NCBI GenBank assembly: GCA_040255345.1
Contig: JBDZUV010000007.1
Coordinates: 1-44,283, forward strand
Length of the DNA stretch: 44,283 bases
Source: JAFDWI01 sp040255345
GTDB taxonomy: Bacteria; Actinomycetota; Acidimicrobiia; Acidimicrobiales; Iamiaceae
Direction of reading: 5' to 3'
Shown here: piece after piece, positions 1 through 7,556 of the stretch
How positions within the stretch are numbered: position 1 is the stretch's first letter
Layout: the number at the start of each line of letters is the position of its first letter
Translations under genes and position numbers: made by a program
The notes under the pieces: generated by a model
Told to the model about the DNA's origin: nothing
The model's database searches: none
The model's input: only the letters and a program-made list of their open reading frames with translations

Positions 1-1
1 G

Positions 2-1219
2 TTCTTCAACGGCATTCTCGAGACCCCCGATCAGGCCATCGAGCGCATCGACGACATCGGCGGCCCGCACAGCCACACGAACTACCCGTGGGGGTGGGCC
101 CAGTGCGGCAACACTCCCTTCAAGTGGTACAAGCAGAACACCCACGAGGGCGGTGTGCACGTGCCGATGATCTGGCACTGGCCGTCCGGGATCGACGCGG
201 GCCAGCGGGGGACCAGGCGCGAGCAGTTCGTCAACGTCGCCGACATCGTGCCCACGATCTACGAACTGCTGGGGATCACCCCGCCCGCCGTCCACCGCGG
301 GTACGACCAGTTACCCGTCACCGGATCGAGTTTCGCGTCGGTACTGGCCGACCCGGCCGCGCCGGCCACCAACACGCTCCAGTACTTCGAGATGGGCGGG
401 TCGCGGGCCCTGGTGGCGGGAGAGTGGAAGGCCGTGCAGAAGCACACGCCACGCGCCGATTACGCGACCGAGACCTGGGAGCTCTACCACCTCACCGACG
501 ATCCGTCGGAGTGCAACGACCTCGCCGAGGCCGAACCCGACAAGTTGGCCGAGCTGATCGAGTCGTGGTGGGTCGAAGCCGACCGCCACGGCGTGCTGCC
601 GCTCGACGACCGGCTGATCGAACTGTTCGGGGCACGCTTCAGAGACGATTCGCCGCACCCGGTCGACCGTCGCTACACCTACCGGCCACCGCTGTCACCG
701 ATCCCCGCGCAGGCGTCCGCCGCGATCGGGGGACGCAGCTTCGACCTGACCGCACGGGTCACCCGGGCCGCAGGAGACGAGGGGGTGCTGTTCGCCACGG
801 GCACCGAGAACTCGGGCGTGAGCGTGTTCGTCCAGGGTGACCGGTTCGTCGTCGACTACAACGCATTCGACGACCACGTCATCGTCGAATCCGACGTGGC
901 CGTGCCCATCGGCGACGTCGAACTGACGGCGCGGTTCCGCCGGGGCGACGGCATGGCCGGATCGGTCGCGCTCGCGGTGGACGGCGTCGACGCCGGATCG
1001 GCGGAGCTGCCGTTGTTGATGCGGGTGATGTCGTCGGTGGGCTCCAGCATCGGCTACGACCACGGCTCTCCGGTGTCGGCCCGCTACGGCGGCCCCTTCC
1101 CCTTCAGCGGCACGTTGCACGAAGTGGTGGTGCAGCTCATCGCCCGGGCCGGCGCGGACGGCCTCGAGCCCGACGACGCCGGAGGCGCCCGGGCACGCGA
1201 AGGTATGGCCCGCCAGTAG
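2..1219 (+). CDS. Arylsulfatase family protein, 3' part (5' end outside window)
   Basis: Open from the first bases of the window to TAG, giving the last 405 residues of a sulfatase. The family hydrolyses sulfate esters with a formylglycine made from a CxPSR cysteine; that catalytic N-terminal part lies upstream of the window and cannot be checked. Visible family marks are NTHEGGVHVPMIWHWP, which matches the EGGxxVPxIxxWP segment of sulfatases, and ETWELYHLTDDPSECNDLA, matching the WELYDLxxDPxExxDLA tail. The last ~170 residues form a separate beta-rich domain (RSFDLTARV ... GTLHEVVVQ), probably concanavalin/LamG-like. Substrate unknown. It is followed by a 228-bp gap without a clear terminator. 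Confidence 0.9.
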   Translation, partial: FFNGILETPDQAIERIDDIGGPHSHTNYPWGWAQCGNTPFKWYKQNTHEGGVHVPMIWHWPSGIDAGQRGTRREQFVNVADIVPTIYELLGITPPAVHRGYDQLPVTGSSFASVLADPAAPATNTLQYFEMGGSRALVAGEWKAVQKHTPRADYATETWELYHLTDDPSECNDLAEAEPDKLAELIESWWVEADRHGVLPLDDRLIELFGARFRDDSPHPVDRRYTYRPPLSPIPAQASAAIGGRSFDLTARVTRAAGDEGVLFATGTENSGVSVFVQGDRFVVDYNAFDDHVIVESDVAVPIGDVELTARFRRGDGMAGSVALAVDGVDAGSAELPLLMRVMSSVGSSIGYDHGSPVSARYGGPFPFSGTLHEVVVQLIARAGADGLEPDDAGGARAREGMARQ

Positions 1220-1230
1220 CCGACGCCCTT

Positions 1231-1350
1231 CCCCGGCGTGGTCGATTCGCCTCACCGCGGGTCGAGATCGCGTCCTCGCACGGTTGTCCCTGCCTGGAAT
1301 GGGCGCAGCGTGCAGCGACGTGGGAGTGGCGTTCGCCCCGGCGTGGTCGA
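1231..1350. repeat. 15-bp direct repeat pair in the arylsulfatase-htrA gap
   Basis: CCCCGGCGTGGTCGA occurs at 1231-1245 and again at 1336-1350, both on the plus strand, upstream of the putative htrA promoter. A perfect 15-mer twice within 120 bp is more than expected by chance even at this GC content. It could be a pair of regulator sites or a relic of slippage; the sequence alone does not decide. Confidence 0.4.
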
Positions 1351-1388
1351 CCGGTGGCGGGCTTAGGTCCGGTTTTCACGCCCGTCCC

Positions 1389-1394
1389 TAGGCT
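1389..1394 (+). promoter_or_regulatory. Putative -10 box TAGGCT upstream of htrA
   Basis: TAGGCT fits the actinobacterial TANNNT -10 pattern. It ends 7 nt before a GTG at 1402, the spacing of a leaderless start, and 83 nt before the preferred htrA ATG at 1478. No good -35 hexamer is seen. Confidence 0.45.
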
Positions 1395-1401
1395 GACCAA
1401 C

Positions 1402-1485
1402 GTGAATCGCAACGTGGAACGGCCAGACGGACCCGGATCGACCGGTCATGGCGGACCCGGCTATCGGGAACACTGCCATGAGTGA
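1402..1485 (+). CDS. Possible 27-residue leader ORF overlapping the htrA start
   Basis: GTG at 1402 opens 27 codons (MNRNVERPDGPG ... YREHCHE) ending with TGA at 1483-1485, so it overlaps the htrA ATG at 1478-1480 by a few bases. GTG lies 7 nt after a TAGGCT -10 box, like other near-leaderless genes in this window. If translated it would couple translation into htrA. There is no homology support and such a short GC-rich ORF can arise by chance, so this is a hypothesis only. Confidence 0.25.
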   Translation: MNRNVERPDGPGSTGHGGPGYREHCHE

Positions 1486-2719
1486 CTCGGGCTGGAACAT
1501 CGACCCGGGAGTGTCGCCTCCCACTCGTGACGACGCCTGGTTCCCGGCCGCCGATCGGCCATCACCATGGGGCGATCCGCCGCCCGGGGCGCCGCCCTTC
1601 CCGGCAGCCCCCCAGTTCCCCGCGTCCACCCCGGTGTCTTCCCCTCCCTCCCTCCAGCACCGGGGTGGACCGGGACGACTCATCGGCTCGCTGGCGATCG
1701 GGGTCGTGCTCGCGCTGTGCATCGGCTTCTTCGCTGGTCGGAGCACCTCGTCCCGGACGCCCAGCGCGGCAGTGGCCGATGCGCTCGCCAACGCCCAGGT
1801 CACCCCGGCGGGGGCGAAGTCGGCGCCGCTCACGGGAAGGGAATCCGAGCCGGTCGCCGCGGTTGCCAAGGTGCTGTCGCCGGCGGCGGTGCAGCTCCAG
1901 GGTGAACAGGACCTCGGGTCGGGTTTCATCTACGACTCCAGTGGGCTGATCCTCACCGCGGCCCACGTCGTGGCGGGCAATGACACGATGACCGTGCGCC
2001 TCAACGACGGGACCCAGGTGAAGGGCACGGTCATCGGTTCCGACGAGGCGACCGATGTCGCCGTCGTGCGCATCGACGCCGGCCACGAGCTTCCGGTCGC
2101 CCAGCTCGCGACCGAGGTGCCCGTCGTCGGCCAGTTGGCGATCGCCGTGGGCAGTCCCTACGGACTCACCCAGAGCGTGACCTCGGGCATCGTCAGTGCC
2201 GTCAACCGCACCGTCCCCGGCGCGCCGAACAACACCGTCGCGCTGATCCAGACCGATGCGCCGATCAACCCGGGGAACTCGGGTGGCATGTTGGCGAATC
2301 GGAACGGCCAGGTGATCGGGGTCAACGACTCGATCATCTCGGGGTCGTCGTCGGGGAGTGAAGCCGGGAACGTCGGCGTGGGTTTCGCCATTCCGATCGA
2401 TCTGGCCAAGTCCGTGGCCGACAAGCTCGTCGCCGGCCAACCGATCGAATTCGGCTTTCTGGGCGTCAAGACCAAGGACGCGGACGGTTCGCGGGTCGGT
2501 GGCATGATCGCCGAGGTCGAACCGAACAGCCCGGCCTCGGAGGCCGGCCTGCAAACGGGCGACGTGATCGTCAAGGTCGACGCCAGTCCGGTGGCGAGTG
2601 GCACCGACCTCGCCGCCGCGATCCGGGCTCGCAAGCCCGGCGACAAGGTCAGACTCTCGTTGTTCCGCGACGGTTCCGAACATCAGGTGACGGTGACACT
2701 CGGCCAGTCTCCGGGCTGA
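1478..2719 (+). CDS. HtrA/DegP-type membrane-anchored serine protease with PDZ domain
   Basis: Trypsin-like envelope protease or chaperone that degrades or senses misfolded extracytoplasmic proteins. From ATG 1478 the protein has 413 residues: a Pro-rich cytoplasmic N-terminus (1-65), one membrane span (about 68-87, LIGSLAIGVVLALCIGFFAG), a protease domain with catalytic His163 (TAAHVV), Asp193 (TDVAVV) and Ser268 (GNSGG), and a PDZ domain (about 325-410). An in-frame ATG at 1448 would add 10 residues; I prefer 1478 because GGGA precedes it and the added residues look unlike a domain. It is monocistronic: the gap to ftsY contains a fresh -10 box. The catalytic triad is intact, so the enzyme is expected to be active. 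Confidence 0.93.
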   Translation: MSDSGWNIDPGVSPPTRDDAWFPAADRPSPWGDPPPGAPPFPAAPQFPASTPVSSPPSLQHRGGPGRLIGSLAIGVVLALCIGFFAGRSTSSRTPSAAVADALANAQVTPAGAKSAPLTGRESEPVAAVAKVLSPAAVQLQGEQDLGSGFIYDSSGLILTAAHVVAGNDTMTVRLNDGTQVKGTVIGSDEATDVAVVRIDAGHELPVAQLATEVPVVGQLAIAVGSPYGLTQSVTSGIVSAVNRTVPGAPNNTVALIQTDAPINPGNSGGMLANRNGQVIGVNDSIISGSSSGSEAGNVGVGFAIPIDLAKSVADKLVAGQPIEFGFLGVKTKDADGSRVGGMIAEVEPNSPASEAGLQTGDVIVKVDASPVASGTDLAAAIRARKPGDKVRLSLFRDGSEHQVTVTLGQSPG

Positions 2720-2741
2720 TCGGCTCCGCCTGAGGGGCCAC

Positions 2742-2747
2742 TACACT
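2742..2747 (+). promoter_or_regulatory. -10 box TACACT of ftsY (near-leaderless)
   Basis: TACACT lies 10 nt before the ftsY ATG at 2758. A start site 6-7 nt after the hexamer would leave a leader of only 3-4 nt. No Shine-Dalgarno sequence precedes the ATG (CGACCCCCTC), consistent with leaderless-like initiation. Confidence 0.55.
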
Positions 2748-2757
2748 CGACCCCCTC

Positions 2758-3879
2758 ATGGAAATCTGGCTTCCGATCCTGATCATCGCGGTGCTCCTCG
2801 CGGGGGTCGCGGGCTTCGTCCTGGCGACACGCCGGGGCACCGATGTCGCCGACGAACCGCCGGCCGAATCGGCAGCGGCCACGATCGGGGAGCGCCCGGT
2901 CGGGGAGCGCCCGGTCGGGGAGCGTCCGGTCGAAGAACGCGTCGAAGCGGAGGTCGTCGCACCCGTCCGGCCGAGTCTGCGCGCGCGGCTCGCCAAGGCG
3001 CGGGGCACGGTGTCGGGGTATCTGTCGTCGGTGGTGGGTCGAGGGGGAATCGACCAGGCCACGTGGGACGACCTGGAAGAAGCTCTCATCCGCGCCGATG
3101 TCGGGGTGACCCTGACCACCGAGATCCTCGACGGGGTGCGAGCCCAGGTCGACGCCGAGGGGATCTCCGAACCCGAACATCTGCTCGAGGTGCTGCGGGC
3201 CGATCTGACCGCCCGCCTCGAATCGATCGACCGCACGCTGCACCCGCTCGGTGACGGGACCAGTGTGTGGTTGCTCGTCGGGGTGAACGGTGTCGGCAAG
3301 ACCACGACGGTGGGCAAGCTGGGGGCGCGCTATGCGACCGACGGGCGGCGGGTGGTGATGGTCGCGGGCGACACGTTCCGGGCCGCGGCCGCCGAACAGC
3401 TCGAGACCTGGGCGCAGCGCTGCGGTGCCCACTTCGTGCGCGGTGCCGAGGGCGCGGACCCCTCGTCGGTCGTGTTCGACGGAATCGAGGCCGGTGCGGC
3501 ACGTGGCGCGGACCTGGTGCTCGCCGACACCGCCGGGCGCCTGCACAACAAGGCGAACCTGATGGACGAACTGCGCAAGGTGCGCCGCGTCGCCGACAAG
3601 GCGCCCGGAAACGTCACCGAGGTGTTGTTGGTGATCGACGCCACCACCGGACAGAACGGGCTCTCCCAGGCCCGGGTGTTCACCGAGGCGACCGACGTCA
3701 CCGGCGTCGTGCTCACGAAACTCGACGGCTCGGCCAAGGGCGGCATCATGCTCGCGATCCAGTCGGACCTCGGCATACCGGTCAAGCTCGTGGGTCTGGG
3801 AGAATCCGCAGACGACCTCGTCGACTTCGATCCGGCCGAGTTCGTCGACGCTCTGCTCAGCGTGGGAGATGACACCTGA
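2758..3879 (+). CDS. ftsY: SRP receptor GTPase FtsY
   Basis: Membrane receptor for the signal recognition particle; it pairs with Ffh (encoded two genes downstream) to deliver nascent membrane proteins to SecYEG. 373 residues. Residues 3-22 form a hydrophobic anchor (WLPILIIAVLLAGVAGFVL), as in actinobacterial FtsY, followed by an acidic A region containing three GERPV pentapeptides (44-58). The NG domain follows: P-loop GVNGVGKTT near 175, DTAGR near 257 and TKLDGSAKGG near 320. ATG 2758 is preferred because of the -10 box 10 nt upstream. The TGA overlaps the next ATG by one base. Confidence 0.97.
   Translation: MEIWLPILIIAVLLAGVAGFVLATRRGTDVADEPPAESAAATIGERPVGERPVGERPVEERVEAEVVAPVRPSLRARLAKARGTVSGYLSSVVGRGGIDQATWDDLEEALIRADVGVTLTTEILDGVRAQVDAEGISEPEHLLEVLRADLTARLESIDRTLHPLGDGTSVWLLVGVNGVGKTTTVGKLGARYATDGRRVVMVAGDTFRAAAAEQLETWAQRCGAHFVRGAEGADPSSVVFDGIEAGAARGADLVLADTAGRLHNKANLMDELRKVRRVADKAPGNVTEVLLVIDATTGQNGLSQARVFTEATDVTGVVLTKLDGSAKGGIMLAIQSDLGIPVKLVGLGESADDLVDFDPAEFVDALLSVGDDT
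2887..2931 (+). repeat. Three tandem 15-bp repeats inside ftsY (GERPV x3)
   Basis: The unit GGGGAGCGCCCGGTC occurs at 2887-2901 and 2902-2916, and with one change at 2917-2931. It encodes GERPV three times in the charged linker between the membrane anchor and the NG domain; the next codons (EERV) look like a decayed fourth copy. The near-identical DNA suggests recent slippage in a tolerant linker. Confidence 0.9.
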
Positions 3880-4295
3880 TGTTCACGATCTTCACTGCAC
3901 CGGTGCGGCTCACGATCGGCGTGCTCCGCCGGATCGGTGTCCGCCGACTGGCGCTGCTCGGTGTCGGCGCCGCGGCGGGAGCGCTGCTCACGCCGGTCGC
4001 GGGTCCCGAGCTCCGTCGCCGGATCGCGATCGCCGTCGCGAAGGGGCGCAGCGGCGCCGAACCCACGGTGGAGGAGCGGGTCCGTCGCCGCCTCGCCGAC
4101 TCGCCGCGCACCTGGCATCTGCCCCAGCCCGAGGTCGTCGCCGTCCGTGACGCCGACGAGGCCGCATGGCGGATCATCCTCGCGGGTCGGGCGCCCGACG
4201 AGTCCGCACGCACCGATCTGGAAGAGGCCGCCCTGTCGGTCGTCGGTGTCGCCGGGGTCGACAACCGGATCCGCGTGACGGCCGGGGGGGCCTGA
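3879..4295 (+). CDS. BON-domain protein
   Basis: 138 residues, starting at an ATG that shares one base with the ftsY stop (TGATG), so probably translationally coupled. An N-terminal hydrophobic stretch (about 22-42, RRLALLGVGAAAGALLTPVAG) could be a membrane segment, followed by a basic helix. Residues 65-138 resemble a BON domain: a short helix (RVRRRLADSP), then strands (EVVAVRDADEAAWRIILAGR) and a conserved VVGVAGVDNRIRV end. BON domains bind membranes or phospholipids in OsmY-like proteins. Its place between the two SRP GTPases suggests a membrane-associated role, but no function is established. Confidence 0.75.
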   Translation: MFTIFTAPVRLTIGVLRRIGVRRLALLGVGAAAGALLTPVAGPELRRRIAIAVAKGRSGAEPTVEERVRRRLADSPRTWHLPQPEVVAVRDADEAAWRIILAGRAPDESARTDLEEAALSVVGVAGVDNRIRVTAGGA

Positions 4296-4296
4296 C

Positions 4297-5733
4297 GTGT
4301 TCGAGTCACTGTCGGACCGCTTCGACGGCATCTTCAAGCGACTGCGAGGCCACGGGCGCCTCGGTGAGGCCGAGGTCGACGAGGTCCTGCGCGAGATCCG
4401 CCTCGCCCTGTTGGAGGCCGACGTCAACTTCGTCGTGGTCCGCGACCTGCTGGAGCGGATCCGGACGCGTTGCGTGGGCGCGGAGCTGCACCAGGCCCTG
4501 AATCCCGCGCAACAGGTCATCGACATCGTCCACTCGGAACTGATCGCCATCCTGGGCGGCGAGGCCCTCAGCATCACCTATGCGCCGCAACCCCCGACGA
4601 TCGTGTTGATGGCCGGTCTGCAGGGTTCGGGCAAGACCACCACCTCGGCGAAGCTGGCCCGCTGGTTCAAGTCACAGGGTCGCAACCCGATGTTGGTGGG
4701 CGCCGACCTGCAACGACCCGCCGCGGTCGCCCAGTTGCGGACCCTCGCATCCCAGGTCGGGGTGCCCGTGTTCTCCGCTCCCGACGACGTGGTGGCCTCG
4801 GGTGCGGGTGATCCGGTGGCCGTCGCGGTGGACGCGCTCGCCGAGGCGCGTCGGCTGGGTCGCGACGTGGTGATCGTCGACACCGCCGGCCGGTTGTCGA
4901 TCGACGCCGAGCTCATGGAGCAGGTCCGCCGGATCGAAGAGGTGACGTCGCCGCACTACACGTTCCTCGTCGTCGACGCGATGACCGGGCAGGACGCGGT
5001 CACCACCGCCGAGAACTTCGACGCGTCACTCAGCCTCGACGGGGTGATCCTGACCAAGCTCGACGGCGACGCCCGCGGTGGGGCGGCCCTGTCGGTCAAA
5101 GAGGTCGTCGGCAAGCCCATCGCGTTCGCCTCGACCGGTGAGAAGCTCGTCGACTTCGACCGCTTCCACCCCGACCGTCTCGCCGGGAGGATCCTCGGGC
5201 ACGGCGACGTGCTCACCCTCATCGAGAAGGCCAAGGAGGCCTTCGACGAGGACGAGGCCGAGGCGGCCGCCGCCCGGCTCATGGAAGGCACCTTCACGCT
5301 GGAGGACTTCCTCGAACAGATGCAGCAGGTCAAGAAGATGGGGCCGATCGGTGGCCTGGTCGGCATGCTTCCCGGTCTGCCGAAGGAACTGAAGAACACC
5401 GAGATCGACGACAACGAGGTGGCCCGCCTCGAGGCGATCATCCGGTCGATGACCCCGGGTGAGCGACGGGACCCCGCCATCATCGACGGCTCACGCCGCC
5501 TGCGCATCGCAAACGGATCCGGGGCGACGACGTCGGAGGTCAACCAGTTGCTGCGCCAGTTCTCGGAGGTGCAGCGCATGATGAAGCGCTTCGGGATCGG
5601 GGGCGGCGGTAAGCGCAAGAAGAAGAAGGGTCGCAAGTCGAAGGGTTCGGGCCGGACCACGCCCGCGGGGACGGTCGCCGGCCCCAAGCCGGGCTCGACC
5701 CGACCGGAGTTGAAACTGCCCGGTTTGAACTGA
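4297..5733 (+). CDS. ffh: Signal recognition particle GTPase Ffh
   Basis: Protein subunit of SRP; binds signal sequences and SRP RNA and docks on FtsY. 478 residues from GTG 4297, one base after the stop of the BON gene. The N domain (1-90) is followed by the G domain with GLQGSGKTT (about 107), DTAGR (about 195) and TKLDGDARGG (about 253), then the Met-rich M domain with QMQQVKKMGPIGGLVGMLPG and the RNA-binding helices (about 380-440). The tail is very basic (GKRKKKKGRK), common in high-GC Gram-positives. The SRP RNA gene is not in the window. A hairpin follows the stop. Confidence 0.97.
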   Translation: MFESLSDRFDGIFKRLRGHGRLGEAEVDEVLREIRLALLEADVNFVVVRDLLERIRTRCVGAELHQALNPAQQVIDIVHSELIAILGGEALSITYAPQPPTIVLMAGLQGSGKTTTSAKLARWFKSQGRNPMLVGADLQRPAAVAQLRTLASQVGVPVFSAPDDVVASGAGDPVAVAVDALAEARRLGRDVVIVDTAGRLSIDAELMEQVRRIEEVTSPHYTFLVVDAMTGQDAVTTAENFDASLSLDGVILTKLDGDARGGAALSVKEVVGKPIAFASTGEKLVDFDRFHPDRLAGRILGHGDVLTLIEKAKEAFDEDEAEAAAARLMEGTFTLEDFLEQMQQVKKMGPIGGLVGMLPGLPKELKNTEIDDNEVARLEAIIRSMTPGERRDPAIIDGSRRLRIANGSGATTSEVNQLLRQFSEVQRMMKRFGIGGGGKRKKKKGRKSKGSGRTTPAGTVAGPKPGSTRPELKLPGLN

Positions 5734-5735
5734 CG

Positions 5736-5775
5736 GGCCTCCGCCGATCAGACTTGGAGGCCGTTTCACCTTTCT
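5736..5775 (+). terminator. Hairpin plus T-rich tract between ffh and rpsP (terminator or attenuator)
   Basis: GGCCTCC (5736-5742) and GGAGGCC (5756-5762) form a perfect 7-bp stem with a 13-nt loop, followed by GTTTCACCTTTCT. This could be an imperfect intrinsic terminator, or an attenuator in a read-through operon, since rpsP starts only 30 nt after the stem. No clear rpsP promoter is seen in the same gap. Confidence 0.45.
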
Positions 5776-5792
5776 GAGAAAGAAGATCGACT

Positions 5793-6098
5793 GTGGCCGT
5801 GAAGCTCCGTTTGACGCGGATGGGTAAGAAGAAGCAACCGACGTACCGCGTCGTGGCCGCTGATGCGCGCTCACCGCGTGACGGTCGGTCGATCGAGATC
5901 ATCGGGACCTACCAGCCCCGACTGGAGCCGTCCGGCATCCTGATCGACGGCGACAAGGCCCTCGCGTGGCTGCGCAAGGGTGCCAAGCCCACCGAGACCG
6001 TGCAGAAGCTGCTCGTGGCGACCGGCGTCTGGGAAGCCTTCACCAGCGGGGCGACCAGCGTGGCGACCCCCGCCCCTGCGGCCGAGTCCGCATCGTGA
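5793..6098 (+). CDS. rpsP: 30S ribosomal protein S16
   Basis: 101-residue component of the small ribosomal subunit. The N-terminus AVKLRLTRMGKKKQPTYRVV and the segment GTYQPRLEPSG are diagnostic. The start is GTG 5793, weakly preceded by AGAAAGAAG; no other in-frame start gives the conserved N-terminus. It opens the classic rpsP-khpA-rimM-trmD-rplS operon. The C-terminal Ala/Pro/Thr tail is variable between species. Its TGA overlaps the khpA GTG (GTGA). Confidence 0.97.
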   Translation: MAVKLRLTRMGKKKQPTYRVVAADARSPRDGRSIEIIGTYQPRLEPSGILIDGDKALAWLRKGAKPTETVQKLLVATGVWEAFTSGATSVATPAPAAESAS

Positions 6099-6343
6099 GC
6101 GGCGGAGGCGACACCACGGGCGCCGTCGTCGAATACCTGGTCAGGGCGATCGTCGACGCGCCCGAGGCCGTCGAGGTGGACCTGGTGGCCGGTGACCCCG
6201 ACCGTTATGACGTGCGCGTCGCGGACGGTGACATGGGTCGGGTGATCGGTCGACGCGGACACACCGCCGGCGCGATCCGGACGGTGGCACGAGCCGCCGC
6301 GGCCCGTCAGGACCGGACCATCGACGTGGAGTTCGTCGACTGA
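6095..6343 (+). CDS. khpA: KH-domain RNA-binding protein KhpA
   Basis: 82-residue single KH-domain protein (KhpA/YlqC family) which in other Gram-positives partners with KhpB/EloR in RNA binding, cell division and elongation control. It is placed between rpsP and rimM, as in most Actinobacteria and Firmicutes. The start is GTG 6095, overlapping the rpsP stop as GTGA; any earlier start would run through rpsP in the wrong frame. The GxxG loop of the KH fold is VIGRRGHTAGAI (about residues 49-60), preceded by VVEYLVRAIVDAPEAV. The KhpB partner gene is not in the window. Confidence 0.93.
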   Translation: MSGGGDTTGAVVEYLVRAIVDAPEAVEVDLVAGDPDRYDVRVADGDMGRVIGRRGHTAGAIRTVARAAAARQDRTIDVEFVD

Positions 6344-6350
6344 ACCTCTG

Positions 6351-6803
6351 ATGTTGCTCGAGGTCGCCCGCGTCGGGCGCGCCCACGGGATCCGGGGCGA
6401 GGTGGCGGTCACACTCATCTCCGACCGGGACGACCGGGTGGTCACCGGCGCCGAATTCGTCACCGACGTCGGCACGTTGCGGGTCGATTCGGCGCGTCGA
6501 AGCGGCAAGGGCTGGTTGGTGCACTTCGCCGGCATCACCGACCGGACGGCGGCCGAGGCCCTCGCGGGGACCGTGCTGCGCGCCGAGGCCGACGCCGACG
6601 CCGAGGGCATCTGGGTGCACCAGGTGATCGGGTTGGGGGTGGTCGACCAGACCGGCACGCCTCGGGGTCGGGTCGTGGCGGTGCAACAGAACCCGGCGCA
6701 CGACCTGTTGGTGCTCGACGACGACGTCCTCGTGCCGGCCGTCTTCATCGTGTCGATCGACGAGCACATCACGGTCGATGTCCCCGAGGGGCTCTTCGGG
6801 TGA
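6351..6803 (+). CDS. rimM: 16S rRNA processing protein RimM
   Basis: Assembly factor for the 30S head; binds S19 and acts during 16S maturation. 150 residues, slightly short for the family (about 165-175). The N-terminal RimM barrel starts with LLEVARVGRAHGIRGEVAV, and the C-terminal PRC-barrel contains GTPRGRVVAVQQNPAHDLLVL and VPAVFIVSIDEHITVDVPEGLF. ATG lies 7 nt after the khpA stop, and its TGA overlaps the trmD GTG. Synteny with rpsP and trmD supports the call strongly. Confidence 0.95.
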   Translation: MLLEVARVGRAHGIRGEVAVTLISDRDDRVVTGAEFVTDVGTLRVDSARRSGKGWLVHFAGITDRTAAEALAGTVLRAEADADAEGIWVHQVIGLGVVDQTGTPRGRVVAVQQNPAHDLLVLDDDVLVPAVFIVSIDEHITVDVPEGLFG

Positions 6804-7543
6804 GTGCCGGCGCGTCGCTGCGGGTCGACGTGTTCACGATCTTTCCGCAGTTGATCTCCGACTACGCCGCACACTCGCTGCTCGGACGGGGTCGACGGAA
6901 CGCCCTGATCGATCTGCGGGTGCACGACCTGCGCGACGGGGCCCACGATGCGCACCGCAGCGTCGACGACACCCCGTTCGGTGGAGGAGCCGGCATGGTG
7001 CTCAAGGCCGAGCCGGTCTTCGAGGTCGTCGAGTCGGTCGATCCACCCCGACCACTCGTGCTCCTCACCCCGTCGGGTCGCCGATTCGATCAGGCGATGG
7101 CCGACGAGTTGGCCGCCTCGGGTGGGTTCTCGTTGCTGTGTGGACGCTACGAGGGGCTCGACGAGCGGATCAGGACGCACCTGGTCGACGAAGAGGTCTC
7201 GATCGGCGATGTCGTCGTGGCCGGTGGCGAGGTCGGTGCCCTGGTGATTCTCGAGGCGACGAGTCGTCTGGTACCCGGGGTGATGGGCAATGCGGTCTCC
7301 GCCGACGAGGAGTCCTTCCGGACCGGACTGCTGGAGTATCCCCAGTACACGCGGCCGGCGGTGTTCCGCGGCTGGGAGGTGCCCGAGGTGCTCCGTTCGG
7401 GAGACCACGAGCGCATCGCTCGGTGGCGCAGGGCCCAGGCGTTGCGCCGGACGATGGCTCGTCGTGGTGACCTGATCGACGCGCGCGGGGGCCTGAGCGA
7501 CGACGAGCGGGACCTTTTGGGTGCCGACGACGACGAAAACTAG
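6800..7543 (+). CDS. trmD: tRNA (guanine37-N1)-methyltransferase TrmD
   Basis: SAM-dependent SPOUT enzyme that makes m1G37 in tRNAs and prevents +1 frameshifting. 247 residues from a GTG overlapping the rimM stop (GTGA). Characteristic segments are VFTIFPQLISDY at the start, GGGAGMVLKAEP, LLTPSGRRFDQ, the knot region GRYEGLDERI with DEEVSIGDVVVAGGE, and LLEYPQYTRPAVFRGWEVPEVL. It follows rimM and precedes rplS in the conserved operon. Its TAG stop (7541-7543) is also the first half of the putative rplS -10 box. Confidence 0.97.
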   Translation: MSAGASLRVDVFTIFPQLISDYAAHSLLGRGRRNALIDLRVHDLRDGAHDAHRSVDDTPFGGGAGMVLKAEPVFEVVESVDPPRPLVLLTPSGRRFDQAMADELAASGGFSLLCGRYEGLDERIRTHLVDEEVSIGDVVVAGGEVGALVILEATSRLVPGVMGNAVSADEESFRTGLLEYPQYTRPAVFRGWEVPEVLRSGDHERIARWRRAQALRRTMARRGDLIDARGGLSDDERDLLGADDDEN

Positions 7544-7546
7544 AGT
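7541..7546 (+). promoter_or_regulatory. -10 box TAGAGT of rplS, starting in the trmD stop codon
   Basis: TAGAGT begins with the trmD TAG and ends 10 nt before the rplS ATG at 7557. No Shine-Dalgarno is present in TTCTGGACACC. This suggests an extra, near-leaderless promoter for rplS at the end of the operon. Confidence 0.5.
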
Positions 7547-7556
7547 TCTGGACACC

